Below are positions 59,901 through 64,000 of a stretch of DNA of 64,000 nucleotides, one piece after another. The DNA is taken from the NCBI GenBank assembly GCA_036320915.1, contig JAXBDG010000006.1, positions 62,001 to 126,000 on the forward strand, written 5' to 3'. A program made the position numbers and the translations under genes. Under the pieces are notes generated by a model, which worked only from the letters and a program-made list of their open reading frames with translations, did not search any database and was not told where the DNA came from. Source of the stretch: Linnemannia elongata (Eukaryota > Mortierellomycota > Mortierellomycetes > Mortierellales > Mortierellaceae). The stretch's first letter is position 1, and the number at the start of each line of letters is the position of its first letter.

Positions 59901-62900
59901 ACGTCTCTTCTCATCTGTATTTCAAAGGAAACGCTACATCGCATTATATTAATGGTACTAACAATATTGCCGCGGTCATTATATAGGATGCGCCGAAGCG
60001 CCAGGATTTCGCGACGCTCTGCAAGGAGGACACGCCGCAGGAACGAGAGAACGATATGGAGAGTACGGGAACAGAGATCGCGGAGGCAGAGATCACCAAC
60101 ATGCGATTCGGGGCCGACAAGCGAATAGAGGAAACCCAAAAGATGCTCCAGTCTTCAGTCATGCTCAAGATTCGACCCAAGGACGAACCCGGTTTGAATG
60201 AGGACGATTTGAGGATATCTCACCAAGAGGTTCTTCGAAAACTTGCGCTGCGAACCTTGGCCTTGCCTGTTGGACGCGCGATATTGACCTTTGGGACCAT
60301 GACTCAGATCTTGACCCAGCGGTGCCCCTTTCCTGACATTACGCTGACGGCCAAAATTTTACCCGTTTACGGCGAGACCGAGTTTGATATTTCCCTTCTT
60401 GGCGGAGACCAGGCCATGAGCTGGCCATTATTCAACAACGGAGTGGCTGCAGGACTGAAGATCTCGTCAACTAGCAAGGATGTGAGCCCCTCTTGGATCA
60501 TCTACAACCGACCTGACAACCTTAGCTGTAACCATGCCGGATTTTTGCTCGCCCTCGGCTTGACTGGTCATCTCAAGAAGCTCGCATGGTCGCATGTCTG
60601 GCGATATCTCTCATACAAGCACGAACTGACTTCGACTGGACTCCTTCTCGGCCTCTCGTGCGCTTACATCGGCACCATGAACACTGCAACCACCAAGCTG
60701 TTGTTCCTGCATGCCCCTGCTTTGCTTCCCAAGGATGGATCTGAGTTTAACCTGTCGCTCTTGACACAGGTTGCTTGTGTGTTGGGAATCGGACTCGTTT
60801 ATGCGGAGACCTCGAATCGACGGATGGCTGAGGTGATGTTGACGGAGATTGGTTCGACATGGGGTCATTTCTTGGAACTGTCGAGTAACCTACAGGAGGC
60901 TCATTCGGTTGCTGCAGGGTTCGGACTTGGTCTGATTACACTCGGACAGGGAAGCAAGCCTATGGGTCTCCGAGATATGAAGATCGTCGATGTCTTGTTG
61001 AGTTACATGCCTGGAAGCGCCGACAGGCCGCAACGGCCTCGGAACCAAGGCATACCAAATGGAAATGCTCTATACCCAGGGATGGACGACATGAGCGGGT
61101 CTCGCAGGCATACGGGAGTCGATCTTACTGGCACTGGCGCTACCATTGCGATGGGTCTGATGTATCTCAAGACAAACAGCCGATCTATTGCTACTAAGTT
61201 GGCTGTGCCCGAGACGCAATACTTGCTGGACTACCTCAGTCCCAACTCTCTTATGCTCCGAGTCATTTGCAGAGCAATTGTTCTTTGGGATGAGATCACC
61301 CCTTCTGAAGATTGGATTCTATCTCAAGTACCAGAGTTCCTGCGAGATGCCAAGACAGGAGGGCCACCAAAGACAGAGACTGGGCCTCAGTCCTACTACA
61401 GTATCCGTGCTGGTGCCTGCTTCGCAATTGGTCTTCGGTTCGCAGGCAGCGGTAACGAGGCAGCCTATAAGTGTATCCATCAGCATCTCGACATGTTTCT
61501 CGAGCTTGGGCGTGTTAGTCAAGGTATCTTACCTCTCAGCTTCCAGTTCAACTATACTGTGGCGTAATGTTCTCTATTAACCAGTTTTCCTGTTTAATCT
61601 GTGGTTTAGACGAGTCTTATGAGGACAGCATTACAATGGCGACTATGCGGACATGCTTGGATGTGGCAACAATGGCTGCCTCGATGGTGGTTGCTGGGTC
61701 AGGTCGAATCGATTTCCTCCGCACACTTCGTAAGCTGCACAAACGGATCAAGGGAGACACCAACTACGGTAGCCACATGGCCTATCACATGGCTCTCGGC
61801 TTTTTGTTCCTTGGTGGAGGAAGCTGTACCCTCGGAACCACCAACCGGTGTGTGGCAGCACTACTGTGCAGTCTTTATCCACGCCTCCCCCTCGATCCCA
61901 TGGACAATCGCGGTCACCTGCAGGCGTTTCGACATTTGTGGGTTCTAGCTGTTGAGCCAAGATGTTTAGTGACAAGGGAGGCTAGCACCGGCGCCTACTG
62001 TCCTGTTCCTGTGACAGTTCACCTTAAGCCAACTCTCCATCAAACCCAGCCACAACCAGGCGAAGGCCAGCATGCTATGCTAGTCCCCGACGAGCCAGAT
62101 ATACCACTTTCTCTGGAATCAGAGTACACTGGGCTTAATCCCAATGTTACACTAGACATGGCCAGGACGCCGTACTCAACCTCCAAGCTGTCGATGATGA
62201 CCCCCTGCCTTCTCCCGGAGCTGTCGACCATCTCCAAGATTGAGATCAAGGGGGCCCGATACTGGCCGATTACGCTGGATTTCAACAATGAGAAGGAGGA
62301 CTATGCGCAGATGTGGAGGATTCTCAAGTCTGGATCGATTGTGGTGATGAGACGGATTGGACATTTGAGCTATTCTGAGGACCACTCCGGCATGCGTGGC
62401 ATCCTTGCACGGCCATTTCCTAAGGTTCTTACGGGCGAAGGAATGGAGGGCGATTGTGTTGAGGAGAGTGGTGGACCGAGACGGGAGAAGCGGAATAAGC
62501 TGGAACGTCTCGTCGAGATGCGCCGGCAGCGGACGCTGGGAAAGAAATTTAGCCTGGCCAGTGCGGAGACTTTTTCGAAGGCTGCGGGCTCATTCGCCAG
62601 TGGTGCCGGTCGATCAACAGATGGCGGAGGACGGTTTTTATTGCAGGATACTCTTGACATTGGGGCTCTTAAGGATGAGCTTGAGCCTGACTCTGCGTTG
62701 TTTGGACAGGACTTTTCGTTGACACTTTTGAAGGACCCTCAGGTGGCGTCATTTGCAAAGTACCTCTGTCGGTTGCGTCCTACGGTAGAAAGCGATGACG
62801 CAGAGGATTTGGTCAAGGAGGAGCTGCGAGCGAGTTATTTTACGAGCGTGCTCTACGAGTGTCTGACGATGGACAAGGTGGAGATGCTGGGTGCCCATGT

Positions 62901-63777
62901 GTGGTTGTACGATATTGCGAATCGTTTGGAGGATCTGGGTGAGATCTCGTGGAGGAGTCTTTGGGAGCTGAGAATCCTGAAGCAGTACTATGAGATGCAG
63001 ATGGGGCGCCGACTCTTGGAGACGCAGGATCGTCGAGGCGCTGGTGGTGGTGGTAATCCAGGACACCGAACGGCTGGATCGAGAGGTGTTGGTAGTGGCG
63101 ACAGCGGAATTCGGATGATTGAAGATGATGGGAGCCAGACGTTGGTCAAGATCAGCCGCGTTACGGAACTGTACTCTGAGGTGACCAAGCGGGTCGACCA
63201 AGCGATGAAGGTGCCTATCGAGGATGAGGGTGCGCGGTATATGGAGCGAACAGTGGAGGAGGATGCAGGTGAAGATTTGTGGAAGACGACGCGAGGCAAG
63301 GCGCGTCACTACTTTGCCAATGGGGCGTTTCCTTCTTTTACTGAGAATGGAGCCCGTGATGGAAGTGTTGGTCGCAAGAAACGCGAGTCTGGAATCAAGT
63401 CATATTTGAGAGGTTACGGGCAGCAACAGCAGCAGCAACGGCAAGATGACGAAGAAGAAGATGAAGAAGAGGAGAAGGAGGCGGAAGTGGAAGATGAGGT
63501 TATGAGTAGAAAGAAGAAGAAGGCGGTGAAGACTGACTGGTTCAAGGTGTGGTTAGAGTTGAACAGGATCCCTGGCCCGGATCAGATCCGATCGATGAAG
63601 CGAGCCCTGGAGCACACGGTGGACCAATGGCGGCCTCTTTTGCGCCAGGGAGATGGAGGTGCCAGTGACGGGACTGGAAGAGAGATGAATGACTTGCTCG
63701 CACAGGTGTTCTCGTTGGCGTATCCGCGAGTCAGTCTGAAGGTGCTCGAGTATCTCCTTCTTGATCATCAAGATTAA
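56944..63777 (+). CDS. APC1: anaphase-promoting complex subunit 1 (APC1)
   Basis: Largest scaffold of the APC/C ubiquitin ligase that drives exit from mitosis. Five exons: 56944-58097, 58193-59319, 59417-59892, 59987-61523, 61610-63777; 2153 residues, near human APC1 (1944). N-terminal beta-propeller-like half with two Ser/Thr-rich low-complexity loops (about 20-100). The middle holds the proteasome/cyclosome repeats, seen as HAGFLLALGLTGHLKKL, STGLLLGLSCAYIGTMN, SVAAGFGLGLITLGQG, GATIAMGLMYLKTNSRSIAT and MAYHMALGFLFLGGGSCTLG. The strong APC1 block KLAVPETQYLLDYLSPNSLM runs into RVICRAIVLWDEITPS. After this, a C-terminal region with an acidic/polyQ insertion (about 2035-2065) and a helical end WFKVWLELNRIPGPDQIRSM. 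Start at 56944 (MEITILGEY) is the first ATG of the frame with good context (caccATGg). Introns 1 and 2 were placed by phase and motif. Confidence 0.94.
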
Positions 63778-64000
63778 GTAATTGAATCACATGACCGTTT
63801 TTTTTTATTTCATTCTAGTTCACGTTCTCGTTCTCGTTCTAGTTCTCCACTCTGCTGCAGCCACGCATCATCGATCGCTTTTTTTTATCGTTTGTCTGTC
63901 TGTATGTCGTCTGCCTGTCTGTCTGTGTCCTTTTTTTTTTTTTTTGTGTCCGTTGTCCGTTGCGAACGAAAGAAGAGTAGAAGGAGCTACGTTTCTTCTT
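63778..64000. other. 3' flank of APC1, window edge
   Basis: Pyrimidine-rich sequence with a short (TTCTCG)n-like run near 63825-63845, a CTGTCTGT repeat near 63890-63925 and T runs. No gene seen. Confidence 0.5.

Overview
This window looks like nuclear DNA of an early-diverging fungus, most likely Mortierellomycota (Mortierella and relatives). The genes are eukaryotic, with many short GT-AG introns (mostly about 80-130 bases). The fungus-specific adenylate cyclase architecture is present, alongside genes usually missing from model yeasts: Integrator subunit INTS3, PUF60, an organellar EF-P and a Crinkler-type remnant. The genus assignment is inference; no rRNA or barcode gene is present.

Layout, left to right: a gene-poor end (1-1455); adenylate cyclase (1456-8596, -); TAPT1/EMP65-like membrane protein (9443-13000, -) head-to-head with SMC5 (13318-18394, +); a DUF924 protein (18688-19667, -); a decayed class-2 lipase (about 20240-21056, +); PUF60-like splicing factor (21645-24446, -) head-to-head with mitochondrial EF-P (24685-25864, +); ATP synthase subunit e (26137-27131, +); eIF2D (27521-29844, -) head-to-head with UPF1 (30481-34685, +); TCTP (35891-37060, -) head-to-head with oligoribonuclease (37320-38132, +); a 1157-residue low-complexity orphan (38312-41785, -); a spartin/senescence-domain protein (43469-45467, -) head-to-head with a Sel1-repeat protein (46474-48146, +); a Crinkler N-terminal remnant (48636-48838, -); a small orphan (49865-50479, +); INTS3 (51085-56427, -) head-to-head with APC1 (56944-63777, +).

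For every multi-exon gene I placed introns by hand from GT..AG sites, frame and family similarity. In each model the summed exon lengths are divisible by three and the frame stays open, which supports the joins. Exon coordinates are given in each entry. Most genes are housekeeping: cAMP signalling, genome stability, mRNA surveillance and translation, organelle function, and the cell cycle. The accessory signals are the lipase and Crinkler relics, the Sel1 gene and two orphans. Six gene pairs are divergent, so short shared promoters are a main organising feature.

I saw no transposon, tRNA, rRNA or CRISPR. Repeats are limited to microsatellites and long A/T homopolymers, some inside introns.
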